The notes: generated by a model from the sequence alone, not told the origin. A stretch of DNA of 64,000 nucleotides from Zygnema cylindricum (GCA_037447655.1 JBBHKE010001986.1:62001-126000); one strand, 5' to 3'; shown: positions 1-11,056, counted from the first letter of the stretch. Numbers and translations: made by a program.

Positions 1-2786
1 CATACTTCCTTGAAGGTATCAAAAAACACGTTTTGCCGCTTGAAGGTGAGTAACTAGAGCACAATAGGAGAACTGAGGAAAGAGGCAAAACAACAATACA
101 AATATCCGGCCGAGTGTCGAGCATAGTATATATCAACTTCCCAACGATAGAACAATAGAGGGGGCCTATATCTCCTTAGGCATTCCCATCGGAGGACACT
201 TTAGTGAGAGAGGTATTGGGATATAGAGGAGTACGCGCATAATTGCAATCGGCCATATCAAAACTTTCAAGGAGATTAATAATGTAATGCTCATGACTCG
301 TATTATATGTATAATACGTGCAGGCTTGTTGGACAACATTGTGATGCCTTGACATTTTGGGAATTCATCCTTCACCCATCCTTTCCACTTTACGTTTTAC
401 CACTCAATTCGTTGTCGCCTTTAATTTAAGGCTTGACCTACATCCTGGCTCTCTCTTTTGCCCACGTGATCGTGTGCTTGGGCTTGATGGTGCCCATTTA
501 CTTCGTTGCTTTTATGCGGAAGAGTTCATTTAAGCACACACACTATTCTCACCACCCTTGCCATTAGTGCTTTTGAGGGGGGCATTCTATCCATCGAGAG
601 GTTGCATGCACTATTCGTTCGCGACAAATTGCTTTTGTTTTGCTCGATGGTGACCATCGTATTTTCGGTGACATTGTTTCGACAATGTCTTGTTGGAGTA
701 ACATGATGTTTTTAAGGAGCGTGATTATGCACATCGCAATGTTATGGATGACTTCATTTCAATTGACAGGGGAGATATTTGGCTGTTTGGCAACTTCTTT
801 GAATGAGTTTCTTTGTACTTGTGGTCGGCGTTCTTCGAAGAGGTTGGGCCATAGGAGCTTGGCGTCTTCGCTCCCCATTTTGTTTTACATACACTATGGA
901 TTTACTACAAGTGCCGACTTCTATCATTCTTCAATTTACTTTGATCTAATGGGTCGTCTACGTGTTTTATAAGTCCCTCACCCTGCACCCCCAAGTATAG
1001 TAGATTTTTAAGGTTACATCCAGTGGTGCTCTAGTTACAGTGAGTTTCAGTCAGGTAGTTTTGTTTTATGGTACGCTATCTTGTTGTTGCTTTGTTCTTC
1101 TTGATTTTGTTTCACATGATTTACTCGCAATATGTACCACATTTAGAGTGATAGTACCGTATGTGCTTTTCAGTGTAAAAAGTACGGATAACACACGTGT
1201 TCTCTGATTCCACACTGTATTCAATTATTGAGCTTCATTTTTGCCTTTGGGTTTTCCAGTTTTGTCTCTTCCTCTCATTTTTTTGTTCCCATGTACTCGA
1301 GTGGTTTTATATCGTGCTTTTTTAATAATGTCTTGTTATCGTTTTCTCTACATATACACATTTGCATGTATGTTTGTGCAACAACTTGTATTCTTTTCAT
1401 TTAAATTTGTGAAACTTAATATACATATATACCTACCTCAAATTAAAAATGCAAATAAACAAACGATGAGGTGATAAAAAAAACAGTCTTTTGTTTTTTT
1501 TTTTTTTTTCCTTTCTTCGTTTTTAGGTTACGAAGAACAAAAATGTTAACATTTAGCATTTAGATGTTTACATCGATGTTTAACATTCAACATTTAGACC
1601 ACAAACCTTCAAAAAAAAAAACCAAACATTCCCACCTCCTTTCTTCAAAAAAAATAAAAGACGAGTACTAAGAGTACTTTCGCAATTAACCGAAACTTAG
1701 TCTTGTTACTTTGTTTTTTAGCGAAGATTCTCCGTACAATTTTCAGAGCATTCGGATGAAAACGCAAATAACTTGTTACTTAAAAATGTGACTTACGTAG
1801 ACGTGTACGAAACAATGTGACAGTTGAAGTGGTACACGAAATGAGGCGAACTCAACTTCAATTTGAGGCGTCTCTCCGCACGCTGTACAATTTTTGTGAC
1901 TTCGCAATGTCCGTACACCACATTGTCGACGTGTCGAAACAAATAAAATACCTTTCGAAAAATGCGGTTTCGTTTTTCGTCTTCCCACTTGCCGACAGGT
2001 GTCCAATGTTTTTCCACGCCGCATGTGTGAAGACACGTGTGCTTGAGAGAGATGGCCCTTGTACGGAAATCAGCGCACGGAAAACAGTACACGCAGGCTG
2101 GAAACGTGCAGAAAATTGTATAAAACTTCCGACACGTGCGACAACATCTGCCTACTCGATCACTTTATGGAACTTCATTTAATTTTATGTAAAGTTTGAA
2201 CATGAGCTGGAAGGACGCGAAAGTGGGTCGAAATGCGGTAGACGACAAATTGCATCACGCTAGACGACAAACTGCAGTATACATAAAGTTTAAGGGTAAC
2301 GCAACTTGTACGGTGGTAATTTCAATTTTTTGGTACGGCTGCGGATTTTCTTGTTTTTTTCTAAGTTATGGAGGAAAACAACAGAAAATTATTGTAACTT
2401 TAGCACATGCGAAAGTACCCTAACCCGACCATGTATAATAAAGTTGCAATGATACAGCAAAAAAGATACACTCAATAATCTCAAAATGTACACATTATAA
2501 AACAAAATGGAAAAAAAAAAAAAAATTATCGGATATTAGTATTAAGGAAAAAATGCACTAAATTGAACAAACTAAATGGGAGTCATAACTTTACACACTT
2601 TCACATGGTAGGAACTTCTTATAGTTTAAATTCAAAGGAAATTTTAAGGAGATTTGACTTAAATTTGAAAAAAACGTTGGAAAATTTTTGAACAACTGAA
2701 GGAGAAATTTCTAGGAGATGTGACATTACACAATGTGAAAAACCCCATTTGTTGCCCAAAACCCCAATCAGTCCCAAAAACCCCAT
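1..2786. other. No recognisable gene
   Basis: I see only short open frames with no family motif here. A frame at 640-972 (+, 110 codons) and overlapping frames on both strands at 1776-2182 have no domain I recognise. The stretch is AT-rich, with poly-T and poly-A runs near 1490-1640 and 2510-2525. It lies downstream of the stop codon of the minus-strand gene. Confidence 0.5.
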
Positions 2787-2894
2787 TTAGTGCCAGACAC
2801 CACCTCCTCCAATCACAGCTCCCGCTGATTCCGCGTTTGACTTTAAAGGATTGGGCACATAAGCCGAAGGAGCCTTTAATTTGCCAATGATTGC
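2787..2894 (-). CDS. Exon 16: last exon and stop codon
   Basis: After a TCACAG acceptor the frame reads AIIGKLKAPSAYVPNPLKSN, then AGAVIGGGGVWH and TAA. It lies 1,064 bases from exon 15, across an intron with a long TA repeat. Phase 0 agrees with exon 15. The glycine-rich end and absence of a hydrophobic stretch argue against a C-terminal membrane anchor. Confidence 0.6.
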   Translation of the reverse strand, partial: AIIGKLKAPSAYVPNPLKSNAESAGAVIGGGGVWH

Positions 2895-2968
2895 CTGTGA
2901 TTTAAAAATAAATCAACAAACAAATCAATAAATTAACAATAAAGAAAAATAAATAGACTATGTGTGGG

Positions 2969-3024
<56 letters not shown>

Positions 3025-6000
3025 AAATCCCAGGTTCAAAGATTTAGGAAAGGTCCACACAAACTTGTCCAAACAAAGTTACAGTGTTCATGGTATATAG
3101 TGTGGATAATCGTGAGCAAGTAGATTTTCCAGGGTTTTGCAGGGATTTCTAGAGTTTTAGGGTTTTGAAGAGGGTTTTTTTAGGGTTTTTAAGTCCAGTA
3201 GTTTTGACTGAGTTTATTTGTACAAGAGTCTTTTGTGGGTTTATCGGAACCAAACAAATTGTTGTGGAACATTTGCTAAACACATGAGTTTAGTGTGGTC
3301 CTCTTGTTTATTATCCACATTAAAATCAGAAAATTACCGAGGATACCATGCTCCCCTCCGTGTGAAAAAAAAAGTACATTTTTATTATTATTGTCATATA
3401 ATACAAAGAATGTACCACAACAAACTGTGTGTTGTATATATATAATTATTATTATAATTACAATTATATATATACAATTATCGGTTCAGAAAAAATGAAT
3501 CTAAGATTTCCAAAACATAGATTCAAGAAAACATAACATAGGAATCCCAGTTCCAAAACATTATTGTTTAAAAATCCGACACCTCACAAAAAATTCACAT
3601 TTCCGTCCACAATTCCGTCCAACCAAAATGGACCAATGTTGCTCAAATTTACTCACAAATTGCAAATCTCAACAGTCCTCTCCTTTTTCGAAAATCATTT
3701 ATTTTTTGAAGTAAATTTCTTTGTTTTGCAAATCAATTTCTCCTTTCAAAGACCCGAATTCATTCATTTTGAAAAAAACATTCATTTTCCCAAATTAACT
3801 TAAAATCAACATTCAAATTTTACTAAAATCCCGGAAAAGAAAAAAAGAAAGCTAAAAAAAGTTAAAAAAAGTAAAAAAAAATGAAAAAAAAAGTGAAAAA
3901 GTTGAAAAAAGTGGAAAAAAAAGTGAAAAAAGTGGAAAAAAAAAATGGAAATTTGTACCTGAGGAAGAAGTTTCTTAACCACGGTTACCATCCAACCCGC
4001 ATTTGTACTAACGATCGCGGCCGTCGGTTTAATAAGACGAGATTTTAATTCGGCCAATCCCGGATGATCGTCGAGAAAAGCCGGTTCTACGACCAACCAC
4101 ACGTCACGACTTCTCTGTTCCCTGTAAACGAAACCGTTACAAAAAAGGAAAGTGTTAAACAACGGAAAAGTGTTAAAACAGTTACAAATACCGGAACCAT
4201 TACAAGGCGTAAACGTAGATTCAATAATTGTACGTCTTAACATTGCACAGGTTTGGAGGACATTTTTGAGGGATGTAGGCAAGATCCATGATTTGGGAAA
4301 CAACAAAAATGCATCACATATATGCCAAATCACGATCATTTAGACAATCAAAATCAGCTAATGTCAACCTCAAGGAAGTGAATCGAGTTCAAGATTTACA
4401 ACCAAATGCCAACAATCTTGACCAATTTTTGGACGAGATAAAAGAGGGCAACAAATGAGCACAATAGCACTGAAGTTCACTTGAAGTCTCCAGGTTGATT
4501 TTTTGGCTTAATGCTTTTATCAAAGCCCGGTTCACCATAATATACTCGAAAAGTCCGATAACAGGTTCCAGTACAGCCGTACGCATTCAGATTTTCAAAA
4601 AACGTGCATTTGTCTTGGGGAATAAGACCAACATTATTTGCGACAATGGATCCCGGTTGACCGATAACACTCCCGTCGAGGTCTTTCATGACAATGTAGT
4701 TTGCAACTTCCCCCAGATATTTAGTCACGTTTGTCGCCTGCAAAACATCCCATAAAAAATCATTGGATGAGTGTTTGTAACTTTGTTAAGCTGTTGTTCA
4801 GAAGTTCTTGTTACATTTTAATTGTTGTTTGGGCATCGAATCTTGTGATTGGTGGCCTGAATTTATTTTGGTTCTTCGCTGGTTCACCGTTTATTGCTAA
4901 AGTTTGGTCGATGTTATTCATGAGCAAAGTCTATATTCTTGTTTTATTGAGCCATTAGCATTGATAACACAATTATGGAATAATATTTCACATGGAATAA
5001 TGGTGAAGCTGTAGCAATGCTCGCAGTTCCTCTTATGCGGAGAATCTATAAATTTAGAAATTTCTGATGGGGTAGAGACTACAAATCGAGATTGGTAGGA
5101 AATTCTTAGGCGAAACTAGCAATATCTCATATGGGTTAAGATTGGAAAGCACTGCAAAAAACTGGAAGTGTTACCTCGTAAAAAGCTGTTTCAGGTGGAA
5201 AATACAACGAATTGCTGTCGTAAAACTGGAGGCCCTGCAGTTAAAACGGAACATGGACAAACATGGAAAGTCAGAAAACACTTTTTGATCTGTCATAAAA
5301 TTAAACTGAGGGAATGTCAAAAGCCAATTATCATTTTTCTAGCTTAACATCAGGCCACTGTCCAGTTTCACAAAAAAACAAAAAGGAATGGCCCGCTGAT
5401 ACTGACAGAAATACACTGCCCAAGTCTTGGTTATGAACTTATGGGACCGTTTAATAGTATTGTATATTGTCTGCAGTCTCATGAGAATGCCATATGCTGG
5501 ATCGTCATATTGAGGGGTTCATGGAAAAATGCAAAAGACTGGAATGAGCATCAAGAGAATTTGAGGGACACGTTTAGGGAGAAAAATTAGAGAGAGAACT
5601 TACTCTCAAACTGAATTGGGGATTGAAAGAAGATCCCAAAATTGCTGGTGGGACAGGAATTATAGCGACAGACTTTCCGGGTTTAGTACACGGCGAATTG
5701 TAGTTCGAAAACCTGATAAAATCACAGGTTCCACAATCAGTCCGGTATAAAAAAAAACACCTACTTTGTGCCTGTTTAAACTGGTTCAGACTTTCAATTT
5801 TTTGTTTTAATTTTGTCTTATTATTGTTTTGTAAAATAGGCGTGCTTTCCCTTGAAATCACACATGACGGAATCAAAAGCATACGTACTTTGAGTAAGAA
5901 ACTTTGTTGGGTAATGTGTGTCCGGTGATTCTCCTCTCTTGACTGATTTGAACTCCATAGTAAGGGTCGGTCAAATATCCGGAATGTGTTCTTCCGAGGT

Positions 6001-9000
6001 CGTTGGAGGCCAGTGGCATGCTGCAAAGAATAAAAGCAGAGAATGTTAAAACAATGCATTTTCTAATTCCTAATTTGTCTCTGATTTGACTATTCCAGAT
6101 TGCTGTGTTTTATGTTAGATTTCTGTGCTACTTTAACTCCGCAATTTTTTTCTTTTTCTATTCCGATGTTCAACCCTTTTTGGGACTCCATGTCGAGTAA
6201 GTTAAGCAGGGAAACTTCGGAAATGGTTGAATAAAGATAAGACAAAAAAAAAGAGATTCAGGAGTAAAATGTAGAGGATCAAGAGCAGAGTCAAAAGCAA
6301 AATAAGTAAATATTCGAGAATAAAAACTTAAATAAGATAATTGAAAAATTTCAAGTAAAATACTCACTCGCAGCCGATTCGCGGCATACATGTCGAATAG
6401 AAGCCTCTTGCATCTTTCTTGGTACATGAGGTTGGATTTCCATAGTTTGTGGTTAGACGAACAAATCTCGAATTTGTCACATGGATCGCTCGACTTTCAA
6501 GAATTAGAATTCCGACTCCGCAGTCCGCAAAAGTACCGCTAATAGTGAGGGATTGGGATAAATGTATAAGCATCCTGAAAAAGAAAGAATCATAAAAAAT
6601 TAGTATTGGCCACGAATAATAAACTCTTTTGAAAGGACCGACATCTGCTAGACTGCGACGAAGAATTTGAAAAAGCAACCGTTTTGAAGTTTAAGATTTA
6701 AAGCTTTTATGAGAACCATACAACTGGCCGAAGGAAAATCGCATACCTTACCCACGAGATACTTGCTTATAAATAAGATTGTCCTCCAACTTGTTTACTA
6801 CCGTCTGCAAAAACCACCCGGAACACATTCTTTCTTTCCCATCAAACGAGGACGAAGCAGCTGAATGTTTTGTTCATAAAATAGGATCTTTCCCATCAAA
6901 CGAGGACGAAGCAGCTGAATGTTTTGTTCATAAAATAGGACCAAAAACAAAAAGGTCTCAATTTAGAAAAAAAGAACTCACCGACTTGACAGGTCGAAAG
7001 CCGTCAGGATAAGTTTTCATTCCTACATTATGGCAAGAATGTGCGACGTTTCCTTTAAACAAAAGAACTGGAGTTTCATCGGGATTGATTTTACGCAATG
7101 AAACTATGTTTTTAGAATTCCCTCTGACTGTTTTCCTGGTGTCCCGCCAAAATCTGAAAACAGGCACAAAAAAGGAAAGAGCAAGCCGTAAGGATACACA
7201 AACGGAGGGATTCTTGGATTACCTCTCGCAAACAGGAATTGTTTTTAGGAAATGGATGATTATGACATAAAATACATTTGTGATGTTCACCTACATGTTA
7301 TGATATGAAAACGATGCGATCGAGAAGAATTGATTGTCTATTGAAATGTTATTGTCTTTGAAAACTGGAAAAAAAATGGTTAGCAATGCCGGATTATATG
7401 ATTGGGAGAACTTACCCGGAATCCAGGGATCCAACAGCTCTAATGTTTATAAGTATGTTTCCCGGAGCCGAAATCCAATACAATGCCGGGTTTACGTCTG
7501 TTTCTCCGCTTATGTTTTTCGTAACTAACCGCAGAGGAAAAGAAGAAGAAAACCGAAAAAAAAACTGTATCAATCATCTTCCTTCACAAACCTGCCTATC
7601 ATTTCAGCTCAACTTGTTTTCTGGACAAGTTTGACAAGTCAATCAAGCAAAATTTGAATTCGTTTGAATAAAACTGAAGTCGTACAAATTAACAAAGTCA
7701 TAAGTGATCAAATTAATAAAGTCATAAGTGAAATTATACTAGCTTTACAATAATTATTATATTAGGAAGGGAAGTAGCAAATAGTTTTTGAGCATAAAGC
7801 AAATCTTGGTTTTTTATTCACCTCTGTTTCCGGTAATTGCAATATTGGAATCGAAAGTATTGTTTTGCTCTCCTCCCTCCTTCAGAGAGAAGCAATGGCC
7901 GCTGGTGTTGAAAGCCACATTCTCTTTTATAGTGATGTTGTGAGTGGCATGTACCACGAGGCATCTCTGAGAACGAGAGGGACAGAAAATGAGCGAGGAA
8001 ATGTGAGAGAGAGGAGAGGAGAGAGAGAGGGAATCGGAAAGAGAGAAGAAGGAAGTGGCAGGGAGGGGACAAGAGAGACACTTTGATACCAATTTATGTA
8101 TGTAAAAAGAGAATTTCAAGAGGGAGAGAAAAAGAGAGCGGGAAAGATAGAGAGAGAGAGGGAGGACGGGTGAAATGGATCATCCACCTGTTTGCTTTGA
8201 TGGATGGAATTTTTAACGGCGATGGTTTGGGGACTACTACCAATCACATGGAAATGCATACTGTAACGTCCCAATTTTCCTTGTTGACCCATTTTGTAAA
8301 ACTCCACTCCTTCAATAAATTGTGGCGGATCGGGTGTCCTAAAAATCCAGAAATGTCCACCTACATACATGAAACATAAACAAATGTAACATTATAAAAG
8401 TGAAAATTTGTAACGTTGTTAACTCCACCTGTTAAAACAGCCGACCATGAAACTTGTTACTTATTTTGGTAAGAAACCAACAGAATCGTTTACTAGACGC
8501 CAATGTACAAAATATTTTCTACCTTTCACTTCGGGGACTCCAGGCACATGCTTGATTTCTCATTCTTTCGGCCCACAGCTTACAAGAACAGCAAAAGAAA
8601 CAGAAAGGCGTTTTTATTCGTTTTTTTTGAGGCGGGACAATATTTTTGTACTTCCCCGCTGTAGGTAAAATTTCACACGGTAGTAATTCTTTGTGTCGGT
8701 GGGATCACTTATGTGGCTTTCATTGTTAAAAGTTTCCGACAAACTTTAACAAAAATGTCGGCTTGTGTGAAAGAAAACATTAGAGGGTTGAAGAAAACGT
8801 CAAGAATTTCAAACATCAAAACTTCAAAATGTTGAACTTCACTAACCTTCGAGTTCATATGGTGCCTCCTCGTCTGTTCCCGTAATGACGATATTTCTCG
8901 AAATAAGCGCCACCTCGCCACGTTCATCAATCCATCCTCCCATTCCATCACTCACTTGAACTCCATTGTGTGAATACACCAAAGGACTATCGAGTCCAAT

Positions 9001-9866
9001 AACCACATGTCCATCCAAAACGGTGACTGAAAACCATAAACCCACCAACCAAGCACCCATATTCCGACCGACCCAGAACGAGCACAAGTTAGAAATGTTT
9101 GAAATTTTCAAGGTATTTCTTTCTAAATTGATCAGAAAGTAAAAAGAGGTAAATGACTTCGATATACAATGATTCAAGTTTCCCAAACGATTATTGTTAT
9201 TTAGTGTTCTTAATGTTATGTATGTTTGACGTTCTGCATTTTTTGGTGTTAATTACGGTATATACTTTATAAACATATTTTTTCTTACGCATAATGATTA
9301 GATGTTCCAAGTTGGCACGTTATACATGTAACTACCTATCCGTGTATTCTAACGTTATCTATGTTTTGAAATCAGGTATGCTTTGCTGCTATGACTGATT
9401 TGTTGATGCTATACTTCGAAGTAGTGTTTCGAGGTTATGCTTGATGTTGTGTTCCGATGTGTCATTTTGATGTTATGATCTGATGTTATGCTTTCACGGT
9501 TTGAAATGTTACCGGAAGTGATTTTGAAGGATTCGGTTTGGCTATAGTGGTAGTCGGTGGTTGCCACGACCACTTGGCCTCCCACCGGCCAATCCTTGGC
9601 GAGCTCATTGTCTACCACTATGGTCGAATTTCCTGCCAGAGCAGTGGCTGCCAGCTGCACCAAGACGGAGTGGCGATGTTTCCGGGCATTCCATAGAGGT
9701 CTACATGACCGCCCACCTGAATAAAACCAATACCACGATACCCGATTACTCAATCATCACAATTTCAAACGAGATTGGGAGAGGGCGCCATGCGGCGAAG
9801 AGAGAGGGTGAGAGAGAGAGAACGAGGGAGAGAGAGGGAGCGAGAGGGAAAGAGTAAGATGGAGAA

Positions 9867-9918
<52 letters not shown>

Positions 9919-11056
9919 AAAGTGAGAGTAGAAATACACCATGCAGAGAAGAGAGAGGGACACAGAGAGAGTGGGACAAATAATGAGAGAGAGGAAGAAA
10001 TAGAGTTACTCAATCATCACAATTACAAACAAGATTGGGGGAAGGCACCATGCGGCGGGAAGAGGGACAAAGACAGGGAGAGGGAGGGAGAGATGGGGAG
10101 AGAGAGGGAAAGAGTAAGAAAGTGAGAGAGATAGAAAAAAAGAGGGAGTACCACAACGAAAGCTCTATGGCCGAGGAATCGCAGATTGTCTCCATCTGCC
10201 GGGGAGAAACTAGTAAACTGGAGTTCATCTCGTTCGCGAGAAGGAGTAAGTTCAATAGTTGCCAGTTGACTAAATTGATTTTCAGAAGTTCCAATTGCAA
10301 GACTTCCTTCAACAAGGACGTGACGAGCCTTCACATAAATGTTTTTCAGAACGGGGTCGTCCAAAAATCTGTCATTTTAGCACAATTCAAAATCACATTG
10401 TAATTTGCAATCAGAATGGATTTCAGATTTACATTTGTGGGGCTCAAAAAAGGGGCTTTCGGTAGAAATCGTTAGAGAAAGTGGATGAGTGGATAAGCAA
10501 ATTCGAGAAATTGGTGTCAATTTTTAAGTTCTTTGATGTTTATTCATCCACTTTTTGCTTTTACTTTAATTTTTCTTTCCTACACAATAATGCATGCAAA
10601 ATTTTCCTAATGTCTTGAATGAACTCTCTTTATTTCTATCGCACTTCAAAGAGACTTTTCAAATAGCGAAATGTGGGGATTCACCCATTGAAATACATCC
10701 AGCCTTTACAAAAATGTGTATGATTGAATCCAGGAAAGTGATTCGGAAATTGGAGGCTTTAGACATTCTCGGATGGAGGAATTATAATTAAATACATTAA
10801 AACCTCGCAAAATCATTTTTTTAAGAAATGCACATTTGAGAAAATCCGCACATTTGAGAAATAAATCAAAAATTTTGAAATAACCCAAATTTTATAAATT
10901 TCCTAACTCACCTTAGAAGGCCTTTAACCTGGAGAATTCCGAGAGTTATATTCGGAAGATCCAATTGTACTGCCACGTCACACGGACGTGGCACACGTAA
11001 TAACTGCATCTATGTTAGTTCCGTCGCCTACGCATGAGACAATTCCGCTTTCCCAC
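2787..11056 (-). CDS. G8 / parallel beta-helix protein (CEMIP-TMEM2-PKHD1L1 type), 16 exons, 5' end truncated
   Basis: Seen: sixteen exons joined by fifteen GT-AG introns with matching phases give about 810 residues ending in TAA at 2787. Exons in transcript order are 10912-11056, 10152-10368, 9513-9716, 8847-9026, 8188-8360, 7822-7966, 7416-7524, 6982-7153, 6752-6804, 6368-6574, 5889-6020, 5604-5712, 5175-5234, 4481-4737, 3959-4121 and 2787-2894. Residues 1-150 form a G8 domain. Residues about 245-355 carry the beta-helix signatures GGHFWIF, GVEFYKMGQ and GRYSMHFH, and later GNVAHSCHNVGMK. Known: such proteins are secreted or membrane-anchored; animal CEMIP and TMEM2 act in hyaluronan turnover. 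Inference: an extracellular protein; substrate unknown. Odd: a TRIM cuts exon 1, and one-base shifts lie in exons 1 and 3. The N-terminus and promoter are not identified. The fold assignment is firm; a working product is doubtful. Confidence 0.85.
2979..3023. repeat. (TA)n/(CA)n microsatellite
   Basis: A pure TA dinucleotide run of about 36 bases is followed by five CA units. It lies in the last intron of the beta-helix gene. Confidence 0.95.
3959..4121 (-). CDS. Exon 15
   Basis: The frame is EQRSRDVWLVVEPAFLDDHP, then IVSTNAGWMVTVVKKLLPQ. The acceptor is TTTACAG; only phase 2 is open and it matches exon 14. The donor is CAG|GTACAA. Confidence 0.75.
4481..4737 (-). CDS. Exon 14: cysteine-containing C-terminal segment
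   Basis: The frame includes YLGEVANYIVMKDLDGSVIG, QPGSIVANNVGLIP and GCTGTCYRTFRVYYGEPGFD. The pattern 'D-DGSV-G-PGS-V-NN-G--P' followed by a Cys-rich 'CYRTF' strand matches the region after the beta-helix in CEMIP/TMEM2-like proteins. The in-frame TGA just past AAG is avoided by a GTGAAC donor that joins in phase to exon 15. Confidence 0.82.
5175..5234 (-). CDS. Exon 13: twenty-codon exon
   Basis: Sixty bases encode GLQFYDSNSLYFPPETAFYE, phase 0 at both ends. The acceptor is CTGCAG and the donor GAG|GTAACA. Confidence 0.65.
5604..5712 (-). CDS. Exon 12
   Basis: The frame is FSNYNSPCTKPGKSVAIIPV, then PPAILGSSFNPQFSLR. The acceptor is ATCAG|G and the donor AGA|GTAAGT, phase 0. It probably belongs to the C-terminal beta-rich region. 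Confidence 0.7.
5889..6020 (-). CDS. Exon 11
   Basis: The frame is DMPLASNDLGRTHSGYLTDP, then YYGVQISQERRITGHTLPNK. The aspartate codon is completed across the junction. The acceptor is TTGCAG and the donor AA|GTACGT, phase 2. No motif I can name; phase and protein-like composition support it. Confidence 0.7.
6368..6574 (-). CDS. Exon 10: beta-helix rungs (LTISGTFADCGVGI)
   Basis: The frame is MLIHLSQSLTISGTFADCGV, then AIHVTNSRFVRLTTNYGNPT, ending near STCMPRIGC. Repeated strand-turn units (LTISGT, AIHVTNSRF) are PbH1-like rungs. The donor is GA|GTGAGT, phase 2. Confidence 0.8.
6752..6804 (-). CDS. Exon 9: short linker exon
   Basis: Fifty-three bases encode TVVNKLEDNLIYKQVSRG in phase with both neighbours. 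The acceptor is TTGCAG and the donor GG|GTAAGG. Too short for a domain call; supported by phase continuity. Confidence 0.6.
6833..6940. repeat. Perfect 54-bp tandem duplication in intron 8
   Basis: Two identical 54-bp units (6833-6886 and 6887-6940) lie inside the 177-bp intron between exons 8 and 9. Identity implies a recent event. The open frame across it on the plus strand is a by-product. Confidence 0.95.
6982..7153 (-). CDS. Exon 8: beta-helix rung (FKGNVAHSCHNVGMK)
   Basis: The frame is FWRDTRKTVRGNSKNIVSLR, then PVLLFKGNVAHSCHNVGMKT and YPDGFRPVKS. The 'F--N-AHS---G(L/M)' rung is typical of the family. The acceptor is TTTCAG and the donor TCG|GTGAGT, phase 0. Confidence 0.82.
7416..7524 (-). 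CDS. Exon 7: beta-helix rung (PALYWISAPGN)
   Basis: The frame is TKNISGETDVNPALYWISAP, then GNILINIRAVGSLDSG. It fits the family segment 'DxxPAxFWIxNPxNxxxxNxAAGS'. The acceptor is GTTAG and the donor CGG|GTAAGT, phase 2. Confidence 0.8.
7822..7966 (-). CDS. Exon 6: beta-helix rung (RCLVVHATHN)
   Basis: The acceptor CTCAG is preceded by a very long CT tract. The frame is RCLVVHATHNITIKENVAFN, then TSGHCFSLKEGGEQNNTFDS. It matches the conserved 'RCVxxHxTxNxxVxxNVAxxxxGHxFxLE-G-E--N' rungs. The usual acidic E before the glycines is K-E here. Confidence 0.88.
7970..8187. repeat. GA-rich intron 5 (CT tract in gene sense)
   Basis: Almost the whole 221-bp intron is purine on the plus strand, so the transcript carries a very long polypyrimidine tract leading into the exon 6 acceptor. 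Both-strand open frames here are low-complexity artefacts. Confidence 0.85.
8188..8360 (-). CDS. Exon 5: beta-helix core with the GRYxxHFH motif
   Basis: It begins by completing GGHFWIFRTPDPP, then IEGVEFYKMGQQGKLGRYSM and HFHVIG, then NSIHQSKQ. GRY(P/S)(I/M)HFH is the hallmark of the family's beta-helix; the usual proline-isoleucine is serine-methionine here. The donor is CAG|GTGGAT, phase 0. Confidence 0.88.
8847..9026 (-). CDS. Exon 4: beta-rich linker before the beta-helix
   Basis: The frame reads VTVLDGHVVIGLDSPLVYSH, then GEVALISRNIVITGTDEE. It matches the family pattern of a 'LDSPL-Y-H' strand, then a GEVxLISRNI(V)ITG strand that enters the first helix rung. The acceptor is TTTCAG and the donor GAAG|GTTAGT, phase 1. 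Confidence 0.85.
9513..9716 (-). CDS. Exon 3: end of G8 and linker, with a one-base frameshift
   Basis: The exon opens after TTCAG with VGGHVDLYGMP. It continues in the next frame as RKHRHSVLVQLAATALAG, then DWPVGGQVVVATTDYHYSQT. The switch is at the CCC run near 9684, where one base appears to be missing. The family pattern 'GG-D-HG', 'L--TA--G' and 'W--G--VV-A-TD' runs through both halves. Only with the shift does the exon end in phase 1, matching the next exon. Confidence 0.8.
9740..10150. repeat. GA microsatellite and duplicated block in intron 2
   Basis: A pure (AG)n run lies at 9869-9910 inside a GA-rich intron. A segment beginning ACTCAATCATCACAATT occurs near 9748 and again near 10007, so the intron was enlarged by a roughly 260-bp tandem duplication. 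In gene sense this is a CT tract before the exon 3 acceptor. Confidence 0.85.
10152..10368 (-). CDS. Exon 2: core of the G8 domain
   Basis: The acceptor is GACAG|A and the donor GTG|GTACTC. The arginine codon is completed across the first junction, giving a chain into FLDDPVLKNIYVKARHVLVE and GSLAIGTSENQFSQLATIEL. These are the strands that close the G8 fold (the 'IlVeGsLxIGTxxxPF' pattern). The exon ends at the 'FLGHRAFVV' strand. Confidence 0.85.
10912..11056 (-). CDS. Exon 1 (partial): start of the G8 domain
   Basis: From the TRIM boundary the frame reads WESGIVSCVGDGTNIDAVIT, then after a one-base shift VPRPCDVAVQLDLPNITLG and ILQVKGLL. This is the G8 pattern of a VP turn, a buried beta-strand 'VQLD' and a 'GxL' strand. 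The donor is AAG|GTGAG. A more cautious model starts the exon at an AG acceptor at 11003 and treats the rest as intron, but the upstream frame fits G8 too well for me to prefer that. Confidence 0.7.

Noticed and set aside
1817-2182. 121-codon plus-strand frame
   Set aside because: Overlaps two equally long minus frames, with no motif and no splice or promoter context.
6779-7012. Plus-strand frame with a repeated 18-residue unit
   Set aside because: It is the 54-bp tandem duplication within a supported intron; no homology or start context.
7865-8379. Plus-strand frames rich in Arg, Glu and Gly
   Set aside because: They are translations of GA repeats opposite a supported minus-strand intron and exons.
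9746-10125. Ser/Leu-rich and Arg/Glu-rich frames
   Set aside because: GA/CT microsatellite in intron 2.
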